Source: Bathymodiolus brooksi (taxonomy: Eukaryota; Mollusca; Bivalvia; Mytilida; Modiolidae). Taken from it: a stretch of DNA of 64,000 bases. Below the pieces are notes generated by a model. It did no database searches and was not told the DNA's origin. It saw nothing but the letters and a program-made list of their open reading frames with translations. Below are positions 39,501-52,323 of this stretch, in pieces (position 1 is the first letter of the stretch; each line of letters opens with the position of its first letter). A program made the translations under genes and the position numbers. Location of the stretch: contig OY804578.1 of NCBI GenBank assembly GCA_963680875.1, positions 3,224,001 to 3,288,000 on the forward strand, written 5' to 3'.

Positions 39501-42500
39501 AGTATATCTCCAAATAAAGATTTATCATTGTATAAGTACAGTATAGCAGTATATCTCCAAATAAAGATTTATCATTGTATAAGTACAGCATAGCAGTATA
39601 TCTACAAATAAAGATTTATCATTGTATAAGTACATCATAGCAGTATATCTACAAATAAAGATTGATCATTGTATAAGTACATCATAGCGGTATATCTACA
39701 AATAAAGATTTATCATTGTATAAGTACATCATAGCAGTATATCTACAAATAAAGATTTATCATTGTATAAGTACAGTATAGCAGTATATCTCCAAATAAA
39801 GATTTATCATTGTATAAGTACATCATAGCAGTATATCTACAAATAAAGATTGATCATTGTATAAGTACATCATAGCAGTATATCTACAAATAAAGATTGA
39901 TCATTGTATAAGTACAGCATAGCAGTATATCTACAAATAAAGATTGATCATTGTATAAGTACATCATAGCAGTATATCTACAAATAAAGATTGATCATTG
40001 TATAAGTACAGCATAGCAGTATATCTACAAATAAAGATTGATCATTGTATAATTACATCATAGCAGTATATCTACAAATAAAGATTGATCATTGTATAAG
40101 TACATCATAGCAGTATATCTACAAATAAAGATTGATCATTGTATAAGTACATCATAGCAGTATATCTCCAAATAAAGATTGATCATTGTATAAGTACATC
40201 AGAGCAGTATATCTACAAATAAAGATTGATCATTGTATAAGTACAGTATAGCAGTATATCTACAAATAAAGATTTATCAATGTATAAGTACATCATAACA
40301 GTATATCTACAAATAAAGATTGATCATTGTATAAGTACATCATAGCAGTATATCTACAAATAAAGATTGATCATTGTATAAGTACATCATAGCAGTATAT
40401 CTACAAATAAAGATTTATCATTGTATAAGTACAGCATAGCAGTATATCTCCAAATAAAGATTGATCATTGTATAAGTACATCATAGCAGTATATCTCAAA
40501 ATAAAGATTGATCATTGTATAAGTACATCATAGCAGTATATCTACAAATAAAGATTTATCATTGTATAAGTACATCATAGCAGTATATCAACAAATAAAG
40601 ATTGATCATTGTATAGGTACATCATAGAAGTATATCTACAAATAAAGATTGATCATTGTATAGGTACATCATAGAAGTATATCTACAAATAAAGATTTAT
40701 CATTGTATAAGTACATCATATCAGTATATCTACAAATAAAGATTGATCATTGTATAAGTACATCATAGCAGTATATCTCCAAATAAAGATTGATCATTGT
40801 ATAAGTACATCATAGCAGTATATCTCCAAATAAAGATTGATCATTGTATAAGTACATCATAGCAGTATATCTACAAATAAAGATTGATCATTGTATAATT
40901 ACATCATAGCAGTATATCTACAAATAAAGATTGATCATTGTATAAGTACATCATAGCAGTATATCTACAAATAAAGATTGATCATTGTATAAGTACATCA
41001 TAGCAGTATATCTACAAATAAAGATTTATCATTGTATAAGTACATCATAGCAGTATATCTACAAATAAAGATTTATCATTGTATAAGTACAGTATAGCAG
41101 TATATCTCCAAATAAAGATTTATCAATGTATAAGTACATCATAGCAGTATATCTACAAATAAAGATTGATCATTGTATAAGTACATCATAGCAGTATATC
41201 TACAAATAAAGATTGATCATTGTATAAGTACAGCATAGCAGTATATCTACAAATAAAGATTGATCATTGTATAAGTACATCATAGCAGTATATCTACAAA
41301 TAAAGATTGATCATTGTATAAGTACAGCATAGCAGTATATCTACAAATAAAGATTGATCATTGTATAATTACATCATAGCAGTATATCTAAAAATAAAGA
41401 TTGATCATTGTATAAGTACATCATAGCAGTATATCTACAAATAAAGATTGATCATTGTATAAGTACATCATAGCAGTATATCTCCAAATAAAGATTGATC
41501 ATTGTATAAGTACATCAGAGCAGTATATCTACAAATAAAGATTGATCATTGTATAAGTACAGTATAGCAGTATATCTACAAATAAAGATTTATCAATGTA
41601 TAAGTGCATCATAACAGTATATCTACAAATAAAGATTGATCATTGTATAAGTACATCATAGCAGTATATCTACAAATAAAGATTGATCATTGTATAAGTA
41701 CAGTATAGCAGTATATCTACAAATAAAGATTTATCAATGTATAAGTGCATCATAACAGTATATCTACAAATAAAGATTGATCATTGTATAAGTACATCAT
41801 AGCAGTATATCTACAAATAAAGATTGATCATTGTATAAGTACATCATAGCAGTATATCTACAAATAAAGATTGATCATTGTATAAGTACAGTATAGCAGT
41901 ATATCTACAAATAAAGATTTATCATTGTATAAGTACATCATAGCAGTATATCTACAAATAAAGATTGATCATTGTATAAGTACATCATAGCAGTATATCT
42001 CAAAATAAAGATTGATCATTGTATAAGTACATCATAGCAGTATATCTCCAAATAAAGATTGATCATTGTATAAGTACATCATAGCAGTATATCTCCAAAT
42101 AAAGATTGATCATTGTATAAGTACATCATAGCAGTATATCTACAAATAAAGATTGATCATTGTATAAGTACAGTATAGCAGTATATCTACAAATAAAGAT
42201 TTATCATTGTATAAGTACATCATAGCAGTATATCTACAAATAAAGATTGATCATTGTATAAGTACATCATAGCAGTATATCTCAAAATAAAGATTGATCA
42301 TTGTATAAGTACATCATAGCAGTATATCTACAAATAAAGATTGATCATTGTATAAGTACATCATAGCAGTATATCAACAAATAAAGATTTATCATTGTAT
42401 AAGTACATCATAGCAGTATATCTACAAATAAAGATTTATCATTGTATAAGTACATCATAGCAGTATATTTACAAATAAAGATTGATCATTGTATAAGTAC

Positions 42501-45500
42501 ATCATAGCAGTATATCTACAAATAAAGATTGATCATTGTATAAGTACATCATAGCAGTATATCTACAAATAAAGATTTATCATTGTATAAGTACACCATA
42601 GCAGTATATCTACAAATAAAGATTTATCATTGTATAAGTACAGTATAGCGGTATATCTCCAAATAAAGATTTATCATTGTATAAGTACAGCATAGCAGTA
42701 TATCTACAAATAAAGATTTATCATTGTATAAGTACATCATAGCAGTATATCTACAAATAAAGATTGATCATTGTATAAGTACATCATAGCGGTATATCTA
42801 CAAATAAAGATTTATCATTGTATAAGTACATCATAGCAGTATATCTACAAATAAAGATTTATCATTGTATAAGTACAGTATAGCAGTATATCTCCAAATA
42901 AAGATTTATCATTGTATAAGTACATCATAGCAGTATATCTACAAATAAAGATTGATCATTGTATAAGTACATCATAGCAGTATATCTACAAATAAAGATT
43001 GATCATTGTATAAGTACAGCATAGCAGTATATCTACAAATAAAGATTGATCATTGTATAAGTACATCATAGCAGTATATCTACAAATAAAGATTGATCAT
43101 TGTATAAGTACAGCATAGCAGTATATCTACAAATAAAGATTGATCATTGTATAATTACATCATAGCAGTATATCTACAAATAAAGATTGATCATTGTATA
43201 AGTACATCATAGCAGTATATCTACAAATAAAGATTGATCATTGTATAAGTACATCATAGCAGTATATCTCCAAATAAAGATTGATCATTGTATAAGTACA
43301 TCAGAGCAGTATATCTACAAATAAAGATTGATCATTGTATAAGTACAGTATAGCAGTATATCTACAAATAAAGATTTATCAATGTATAAGTACATCATAA
43401 CAGTATATCTACAAATAAAGATTGATCATTGTATAAGTACATCATAGCAGTATATCTACAAATAAAGATTGATCATTGTATAAGTACATCATAGCAGTAT
43501 ATCTACAAATAAAGATTTATCATTGTATAAGTACAGCATAGCAGTATATCTCCAAATAAAGATTGATCATTGTATAAGTACATCATAGCAGTATATCTCA
43601 AAATAAAGATTGATCATTGTATAAGTACATCATAGCAGTATATCTACAAATAAAGATTTATCATTGTATAAGTACATCATAGCAGTATATCAACAAATAA
43701 AGATTGATCATTGTATAGGTACATCATAGAAGTATATCTACAAATAAAGATTGATCATTGTATAGGTACATCATAGAAGTATATCTACAAATAAAGATTT
43801 ATCATTGTATAAGTACATCATATCAGTATATCTACAAATAAAGATTGATCATTGTATAAGTACATCATAGCAGTATATCTCCAAATAAAGATTGATCATT
43901 GTATAAGTACATCATAGCAGTATATCTCCAAATAAAGATTGATCATTGTATAAGTACATCATAGCAGTATATCTACAAATAAAGATTGATCATTGTATAA
44001 TTACATCATAGCAGTATATCTACAAATAAAGATTGATCATTGTATAAGTACATCATAGCAGTATATCTACAAATAAAGATTGATCATTGTATAAGTACAT
44101 CATAGCAGTATATCTACAAATAAAGATTTATCATTGTATAAGTACATCATAGCAGTATATCTACAAATAAAGATTTATCATTGTATAAGTACAGTATAGC
44201 AGTATATCTCCAAATAAAGATTTATCAATGTATAAGTACATCATAGCAGTATATCTACAAATAAAGATTGATCATTGTATAAGTACATCATAGCAGTATA
44301 TCTACAAATAAAGATTGATCATTGTATAAGTACAGCATAGCAGTATATCTACAAATAAAGATTGATCATTGTATAAGTACATCATAGCAGTATATCTACA
44401 AATAAAGATTGATCATTGTATAAGTACAGCATAGCAGTATATCTACAAATAAAGATTGATCATTGTATAATTACATCATAGCAGTATATCTAAAAATAAA
44501 GATTGATCATTGTATAAGTACATCATAGCAGTATATCTACAAATAAAGATTGATCATTGTATAAGTACATCATAGCAGTATATCTCCAAATAAAGATTGA
44601 TCATTGTATAAGTACATCAGAGCAGTATATCTACAAATAAAGATTGATCATTGTATAAGTACAGTATAGCAGTATATCTACAAATAAAGATTTATCAATG
44701 TATAAGTGCATCATAACAGTATATCTACAAATAAAGATTGATCATTGTATAAGTACATCATAGCAGTATATCTACAAATAAAGATTGATCATTGTATAAG
44801 TACATCATAACAGTATATCTACAAATAAAGATTTATCATTGTATAAGTACATCATAGCAGTATATCTACAAATAAAGATTGATCATTGTATAAGTACATC
44901 ATAGCAGTATATCTCAAAATAAAGATTGATCATTGTATAAGTACATCATAGCAGTATATCTACAAATAAAGATTTATCATTGTATAAGTACATCATAGCA
45001 GTATATCTACAAATAAAGATTGATCATTGTATAAGTACATCATAGCAGTATATCTACAAATAAAGATTGACCATTGTATAAGTACATCATAGCAGTATAT
45101 CTACAAATAAAGATTTATCATTGTATAAGTACATCATAGCAGTATCTCTACAAATAAAGATTTATCATTGTATAAGTACAGCATAGCAGTATATCTACAA
45201 ATAAAGATTGATCATTGTATAAGTACATCATAGCAGTATATCTCAAAATAAAGATTGATCATTGTATAAGTACATCATAGCAGTATATCTACAAATAAAG
45301 ATTTATCATTGTATAAGTACATCATAGCAGTATATCTACAAATAAAGATTGATCATTGTATAAGTACATCATAGCAGTATATCTACAAATAAAGATTGAC
45401 CATTGTATAAGTACATCATAGCAGTATATCTACAAATAAAGATTTATCATTGTATAAGTACTCCAAATAAAGATTTATCATTGTATAAGTACAGTATAGC

Positions 45501-45548
45501 AGTATATCTACAAATAAAGATTTATCATTGTATAAGTACATCATAGCA
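24543..45548. repeat. 47-bp tandem array (about 447 units) containing the exon-3 splice acceptor
   Basis: A 21-kb array of a 47-bp unit. In plus orientation the unit is gtacatcatagcagtatat followed by ctacaaataaagattgatc and attgtataa. On the minus strand every unit therefore ends in tttatttgtag and continues with atatactgctatgatgtac, copying the 3' splice site and first 19 nt of the 24561 exon. Main variants are gattgatc/gatttatc, tacatcat/tacagcat/tacagtat, and tctac/tctcc/tctca/tcaac at the acceptor. The tcaac form destroys the AG. A 3102-bp block (66 units) is duplicated within it. It fills most of the 22.6-kb intron. Confidence 0.97.
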
Positions 45549-46730
45549 CAAAAAACGTAAAGTTTGTAGAGGACCATCTAATGAACATTCATGTACAGTT
45601 TGGCTTTAATCATATTTGTAGTTTCTGAGAAGAAGGCATTTGAAAATTTTCCCATAGGGTCCAATGTTAATCTATGTCCTGCGGTGGCGGGCATCTTGGA
45701 TTTCTGATCGGCATAAAAAACAGAAACTTTGTAGAGGACCTTCCAATGATCATTCCTGGGCAGTTTGGTTTCAATTGTCCAAGTGGTTTCAGAGAAGAAG
45801 CATTTTGAAACATTTTTCCCATAGGGTCCAATGTTAAACTAAGTCCTGCCGTAGCCGCCATTTTGAATTTCATATCGGAACAAAAAACATTGAGATTGTA
45901 GAAGACCGTCCAATGAACATTCATGCACAGTTTGGCTTTAATCATATTTGTAGTTTCTGAGAAGAAGGCATTTGAACATTTTCCCATAGGGTCCAATGTT
46001 AATCTATGTCCTGCGATGGCGGCCATCTTGGATTTCCGATCGGCATAAAAAACAGAAACTTTGTAGAGGACCTTCCAATGATCATTCCTGGGCAGTTTGG
46101 TTTCAACTGTCCAAGTGGTTTCAGAGAAGAAGCATTTTGAAACATTTTTCCCATAGGGTCCAATGTTAAACTAAGTCCTGCCGTAGCCGCCATTTTGAAT
46201 TTCATACCGGAACAAAAAACCTTGAGATTGTAGAAGACCGTCCAATGAACATTCATGTACAGTTTGGCTTTAATCATATTTGTAGTTTCTGAAAAGAAGG
46301 CATTTGAACATTTTCCCATAGGGTCCAATGTTAATCTATGTCCTGCGATGGTGGCCATCTTGGATTTCCGATCGGCATAAAAAACAGAAACTTGGTAAAG
46401 GACATTCCAATGATCATTCATTTACAGTTTGGGTTCAGTCAGTTCATTAGTTTCAGAGAAGAAGATCTTTGAAATTTCAGCCAATCAGAGCATATTATTG
46501 GCCCTGGCAGCCATATTGAATATCCGACTGAAACGAAAAACAGTAACTTTGTAGAGGACCATCCAAGGAACATTCCTGCTAAGTTTGGTTCCAATCGGCC
46601 AAGTGGTTTCGGAGAAGAAGCTTGAAATGTGAAAAGTTTACAGACGACAGACAACAGACAACAGACGACGGACGCCGGACGCCAAGTGATGGCAATAGTT
46701 CACCTGGACCTTTGGTCCAGGTGAACTAAT
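45549..46730. mobile_element. Pearl-like non-autonomous element: core of about 166-bp tandem units, terminal hairpin
   Basis: The core is made of about 166-bp units, each with a(a)aaaacagaaactttgtag, a 'gaggacc...ccaatga' stretch, tttcagagaagaagcattt and cccatagggtccaatgttaa. They alternate as two subtypes, giving a dimer period of 332 bp (catcttggattt at 45692, 46024 and 46356). The right end has acgg/acgcc-rich sequence, gccaagtgatggcaatag and a perfect 13-bp hairpin with loop ttt (46698-46726), followed by ctaat. Bivalve pearl elements, described as Helitron-related, have a tandem core of about 160-bp units between unique flanks; the resemblance is structural. The left end stops directly against the 47-bp array. 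Minus-strand frames here are artefacts of the repeated units. Confidence 0.6.
46698..46726. other. Perfect 13-bp stem hairpin at element end
   Basis: gttcacctggacc, loop ttt, ggtccaggtgaac, followed by ctaataa. It is the probable 3' terminal structure of the element; a similar but imperfect hairpin ends the element at 3705-4156. A terminal hairpin followed by CTRR-like sequence is a Helitron trait, but the family assignment is an inference. Confidence 0.75.
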
Positions 46731-47152
46731 AATATTGCTATCATATTATAATATCCTACAAACTATGGCTTCAATGAATAATTACTTAAATACTCTTTCC
46801 CATTAAAGCTTACATTATAAAAATTCGCCCACCAATAACCTAGTTCTTCTTCATTTCCAGATTTACATGATTTTCACTAAAAAAACATGTATTTCATCCC
46901 AACAAATTATATTCATGTATATTTTAAGTATCTTGTTAATAGAATGTGGACTATTCTAATTTGCACTCAAAAAACCTTGTTTTGCAATTAGTTGCAGGTT
47001 GGGCAATTTTGTGGGTTAAATTGACTAGACTATATGTCAGAATATGTGTTTGTTATAAAGCAATGGAATTAAGTTCTTAGTGTGGTAGGAAAAAACAATA
47101 GATTTGTGAGGGATAATCTATGACATCAAACAATATTAGAGAAATATTTTAC
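46731..47152. other. Unique intron sequence
   Basis: AT-rich sequence between the pearl-like element and the donor of the 47265-47153 exon. I examined it for FN3-like coding on the minus strand and for element ends and found none. Confidence 0.6.
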
Positions 47153-47265
47153 CTTGTATTTAAGAATTTCACCACTGAGATAACTAGATGCTTTCCAATC
47201 TACCTTTATATATCCCTCAGTAGAATTATCTATCATAGCAGTCACCTGTGTTGGAGGTTCAGGTA
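47153..47265 (-). CDS. FN3-protein exon (second visible): N-terminal half of second FN3 domain
   Basis: A 113-nt exon: 2 nt of a split codon plus 37 codons, ending in phase 0. The acceptor on the minus strand is ccttatctttgtag before tacctgaacc; the donor is AATACAAG/gtaaaatatt. The translation begins PEPPTQVTAMIDNS and continues IKVDWKASSYLSGEILKYK. This is the classic FN3 opening: Pro-x-Pro-Pro, B-strand Val-x-Trp, then Gly-x-Ile/Leu-x-x-Tyr. The split codon with the 52487-52324 exon gives Val, so the junction reads ...TTQA-V-PEPP. A phase-1 intron at the domain border is the usual FN3 arrangement. The 29-bp array starts about 50 bp upstream of this acceptor and does not include it. Confidence 0.87.
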
Positions 47266-47313
47266 CTACAAAGATAAGGAATGTACAAATTAATTATATA
47301 AGTCTACCTGGAA

Positions 47314-48492
47314 ATATACAACTGTTTAACTTAATAAAAGTTAAATACAACTGTTTAACTTAATACAAGTTATATACAACTGTTTAACTTATTACAAGTT
47401 AAATACAACTGTTTAACTTAATACAAGTTATATACAACTGTTTAACTTATTACAAGTTAAATACAACTGTTTAACTTATTACAAGTTATATACAACTGTT
47501 TAACTTATTACAAGTTATATACAACTGTTTAAGTTAATACAAGTTATATACAACTGTTTAAGTTAATACAAGTTATATATAACTGTTTAGTTAATACAAG
47601 TTATATACAACTTTTTAAGTTAATACAAGTTATATACAACTGTTTAAGTTAATACAAGTTATATACAACTGTTTAAGTTTATACAAGTTATATATAACTG
47701 TTTAAGTTAATACAAGTTATATACAACTTTTTAAGTTAATACAAGTTATATACAACTGTTTAAGTTAATACAAGTTATATACAACTGTCTAAGTTAATAC
47801 AAGTTATATACAACTGTTTAACTTATTACAAGTTATATACAACTGTTTAACTTAATACAAGTTATATACAACTGTTTAACTTAATACAAGTTATATACAA
47901 CTGTTTAATTTAATACAAGTTATATACAACTGTTTAACTTAATACAAGTTATATACAACTGTTTAACTTAATACAAGCAAAATACAACTGTTTAACTTAA
48001 TACAAGTTATATACAACTGTTAAACTTAATACAACTTATATACAACTGTTTAACTTAATACAAGTTAGATACAACTGTTTAACTTATTACAAGTTAAATA
48101 CAACTGTTTAACTTATTACAAGTTAGATACATCTGTTTAACTCATTACAAGTTATATACAACTGTTTAACTTAATACAAGTTATATACAACTGTTTAACT
48201 TAATACAAGTTATATACAACTGTTTAAGCTAATACAAGTTATATACAACTGTTTAATTTAATACAAGTTATATACAACTGTTTAAGTTAATACAAGTTAT
48301 ATACAACTGTTTAACTTTATACAAGTTATATACAACTGTTTAACTTATTACAAGCTAAATACAACTGTTTAACTTAATACAAGTTATATACAACTGTTTA
48401 ACTTATTACAAATTATATACAACTGTTTAATTTAATACAAGTTATATACAACTGTTTAAGTTAATACAAGTTATATACAACTGTCTAAGTTA
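47314..48492. repeat. 29-bp tandem array, left segment (about 40 units)
   Basis: The unit is tacaactgtttaagttaata followed by caagttata, 29 bp. Variation is mainly ttaagttaat/ttaacttaat/ttaacttatt and atac/aaatac. The array stops at 48492, where a 1.7-kb unrelated segment begins, and resumes at 50196 in the same orientation. Confidence 0.95.
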
Positions 48493-50195
48493 TAGTAGCG
48501 TAGATGATGATTGAAAAGATGCATGAATTTGGAGTTTAATGTACCGAAATAACATATGGATAAAACTATGGTCACTCGATAGAAAAATTTCTATATTTTC
48601 AAATTAAGCAGGTCGTGAAAAATTCGTAGGACAACTTTCCTTGGAAATTTTGGTTTTCTGAAGGTACCCAACTGATACATAGTTGACCAGGTGAAAATCA
48701 AATTTCATATCTATAACACGTGATCGTTTATCGATAAAAAAGATATATTACACAATTAAACAGACATTTAATTGTATCAATAGATGAAGAAAAAGAACAG
48801 TTAATTCTCGTCTGATTTAATATAACTAGCCTCTCAAAACACCCCTTATTTTGGTGGAAAATAAAGAGAAGTTTTCTCTTTTAGCAAATTTATTTTGTGT
48901 TTTCCAAACAATTTTTAGTATTGATAAAGTAACGTTACATTAGTCCGAAAATTCATGCCAAATTTCATATCATAGATACTTACAGTTATGCAGAAAAATG
49001 CAATTGTTTCCTCTCTCATTTAATGCCTTTTAAACACGGAAATTTGATACGCCGTTTCCGATTCTATTAATATAGTTTGACTGATCTTCGAGTCATTAAA
49101 TAGCACGTTGTCTTCTTTGAATGAAATGGCTTAGTTTCTGATTTATTTCATTGTTAAGTGTTCGGCTTTTCGCACACTGTTTACTGAGGTTTTTAGACTT
49201 CATTTGGCATTGTTTTTGTCGTTTGTTTGTCGATAATTAGTGTATTTTGCTGATTAGTAATTAGATTATTGTAGTACCAGAAATTAACCGGCCAGACACT
49301 TTCCTATTCCGTATGATGGCATCGTTCGGTAGTCCTTTGAAACTTTCTCCTTCTAGTCCAAAAAGGAGAAAAGAAACGTTGAACTGGGAGCAATGCATTA
49401 TATGTCAATGTTCCAATGCAGAACCTGTGATTTGTATGCGAGATGTAGGCAAAGATAGTTTTGTAAGATCAATGGAAATTAAAAGAGATGAGGTGTATTC
49501 TCGTATTTTGCAGGAAATGTCCACAATGGACAATTTTATATCACGTAAAATTAAAGTTGTTTACCACTGTAATTACTATCGAAAATATACAAGTAAACAA
49601 AACTGCAGTGTTTTCAAAACAAATCAGATAAATTTTACAAGTACTGAACAAGTTTCAACTATGTCACAAACAAGTGTTGTAACACGCTCCCAGTACGAGC
49701 CCATTCAGTGGGATTTTTGTTTCATTTGTTAAAAATAAAAATAAAACATTCAAGAAAGATTTTAAAGTACATAAAATTGCATCCAGTGAGCGTGTGAGCA
49801 AGTTGATGGAGTGCGCATTGAGTCAAAATGATGATAGACTGGTTCGCGTGTTGAATTGTGACGATTTTGTTCTGAAAGGAGTTTATCACAACGGGTGCAT
49901 GACTAAATATCTGTTAAAGAGTTCCCCGAAAAACGAACAGAAACAGGATTCTAATCTTTCTAGTAACGAAATCGCCTTCCAGAATTTAATTCATGAAATC
50001 AACGTTGATTTAGTCGTTCACAAAAAGGTTTTTCGGATGACACAATTACTTGAAAAATACAAAGCATATCTACCCGCAGACACAGGTACCTACTCATCTG
50101 CCAAGTTACAAGACAGGCTAGCTATAGTTAAACATTATGCTGGTTCTATAGTTATACATACTCAGCGTGGCCAAGGAATGTCAAATCTTTAGGCG
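48493..50195 (+). other. 1.7-kb insertion within the 29-bp array
   Basis: Unrelated sequence splits the 29-bp array. The left border is ctaagttatagtagcgtaga and the right border is tctttaggcgagttatatac. The phrase agttata occurs at both borders but is part of the satellite, so a target-site duplication cannot be separated from the array. No terminal inverted repeats were seen. The first 820 bp (48493-49312) show no long open frame and no repeat; the rest is a broken plus-strand gene that ends exactly at the array. This looks like a captured 5' portion of a gene or transposon. Confidence 0.7.
49313..50192 (+). pseudogene. Frameshifted, truncated gene with two CxxC...H zinc-binding-like modules
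   Basis: The first frame (49313-49732) gives 139 residues from the tandem ATG ATG. It has a basic KRRK (17-20), then W-E-Q-C-I-I-C (Cys28/Cys31) and YHCNYYRKYTSK (His85). It ends in W-D-F-C-F-I-C directly followed by a stop. One extra T at 49730 explains the stop. After it the next frame stays open from 49731 to the TAG at 50190 (153 codons) and supplies the partner of the second module, VYHNGCMTKYL (His-x-x-Cys). The two CxxC...H modules thus look like repeats of one domain. The end, THTQRG-like (...IHTQRGQGMSNL), stops right where the satellite resumes, so the 3' end is probably missing. I associate this layout with large uncharacterised gene families in mollusc and cnidarian genomes, some probably transposon-linked; no function is claimed. 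It lies antisense within an intron of the FN3 gene. Confidence 0.6.
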
Positions 50196-52244
50196 AGTTA
50201 TATACAACAGTTTAATTTAATACAAGTTATATACGACTGTTTAAGTGAATACAAGTTATATACAACTGTTTAATTTAATACAAGTTATATACAACAGTTT
50301 AATTTAATACAAGTTATATACAACTGTTTAAGTTAATACAAGTTATATACAACTGTTTAAGTTAATACAAGTTATATACAACTGTTTAAGTTAATACAAG
50401 TTATATACAAATGTTTAAGTTAATACAAGTTATATACAACTGTTTAATTTAATACATGTTATATACAACTGTTTAATTTAATACAAGTTATATACAACTG
50501 TATAAGTTAATACAAGTTACATACAACAGTTTAATTTAATACAAGTTATATACAACTGTTTAAGTTCATACAAGTTATATACAACAGTTTAATTTAATAC
50601 AAGTTATATAAAACTGTGTAAGTTAATACAAGTTATATACAACTGTTTAAGTTAATACAAGTTATATACAACTGTTTAAGTTAATACAAGTTATATACAA
50701 CTGTTTAAGTTAATACAAGTTATATACAACTGTTTAATTTAATACAAGTTATATACAACTGTTTAAGTTAATACAAGTTATATACAACTGTTTAAGTTAA
50801 TACAAGTTATATACAACTGTTTAAGTTAATACAAGTTATATACAACTGTTTAAGTTAATACAAGTTATATACAACTGTTTAAGTTAATACAAGTTATATA
50901 CAACTGTTTAAGTTAATACAAGTTATATACAACTGTTTAAGTTAATACAAGTTATATACAACTGTTTAAGTTAATACAAGTTATATACAACTGTTTATGT
51001 TAATACAAGTTATATACAAATGTTTAAGTTAATACAAGTTATATACAACTGTTTAATTTAATACATGTTATATACAACTGTTTAAGTTAATACAAGTTAT
51101 ATACAACTGTTTAAGTTAATACAAGTTATATACAACTGTTTAAGTGAATACAAGTTATATACAGCTGTTTAAGTTAATACAAGTTATATAGAACAGTTTA
51201 ATTTAATACAAGTTATATACAACTGTTTAAGTTATTACAAGTTATATACAACTGTTTAAGTTAATACAAGTTATATACAACTGTTTAATTTAATACAAGT
51301 TATATACAACTGTTTAAGTTAATACAAGTTATATACAACTGTTTAATTTAATACAAGTTATATACAACTGTTTAAGTGAATACAAGTTATATACAGCTGT
51401 TTAAGTTAATACAAGTTATATAGAACAGTTTAATTTAATACAAGTTATATACAACTGTGTAAGTTAATACAAGTTATATATAACTGTTTAAGTTAATACA
51501 AGTTATATACAACAGTTTAATTTAATACAAGTTATATACAACTGTTTAAGTGAATACAAGTTATAAACAGCTGTTTAAGTTAATACAAGTTATATACAAC
51601 TGTTTAATGTAATACAAGTTATATACAACTGTTTAAGTCAATACAAGTTATATTCAGCTGTTTAGGTTAATACAAGATAAATACAACTGTATAATTTAAT
51701 ACAAGTTATATACGACTGTTTAAGTGAATACAAGTTATATACAACTGTTTAATTTAATACAAGTTATATACAACTGTTTAAGTTAATACAAGTTATATAC
51801 AACTGTTTAAGTTAATACAAGTTATATACAACTGTTTAAGTTAATACAAGTTATATACAAATGTTTAAGTTAATACAAGTTATATACAACTGTTTAACTT
51901 AATACAAGTTATATAAAACAGTTTAAGTGAATACAAGTTATATACAACTGTTTAAGTTATTACAAGTTATATACAACAGTTTAATTTAATACAAGTTATA
52001 TACAACTGTTTAAGTTAATACAAGTTATATACAACTGTTTAAGTTAATACAAGTTATATACAACTGTTTAAGTTAATACAAGTTATATACAACTGTTTAA
52101 GTTAATACAAGTTATATACAACTGTTTAAGTTAATACAAGTTATATACAACTGTTTAAGTTAATACAAGTTATATACAACAGTTTAAGTTAATACAAGTT
52201 ATATACAACTGTTTTAGTTAATACAAGTTATATACAACTGTTTA
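50196..52244. repeat. 29-bp tandem array, right segment (about 70 units)
   Basis: Continuation of the 29-bp array in the same orientation and phase type as 47314-48492. Here ttaagttaat dominates, with ttaatttaat and caacag variants, whereas the left segment has many ttaactta(a/t)t units. It ends about 80 bp before the donor of the 52487-52324 exon. Confidence 0.95.
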
Positions 52245-52323
52245 CAAATAATCCAGACATCATATTTTTCCAATGATTTAAATCTCAACAATGCACCCCT
52301 CCCCCTCCTACTTCAATACTAAC

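Noticed and set aside
45667..46654. Minus-strand frames of 71-140 codons with repeated LTLDPMGK segments
   Set aside because: The similarity between them reflects the 332-bp dimer repeat of the pearl-like element; each is interrupted and none has splice or start support.
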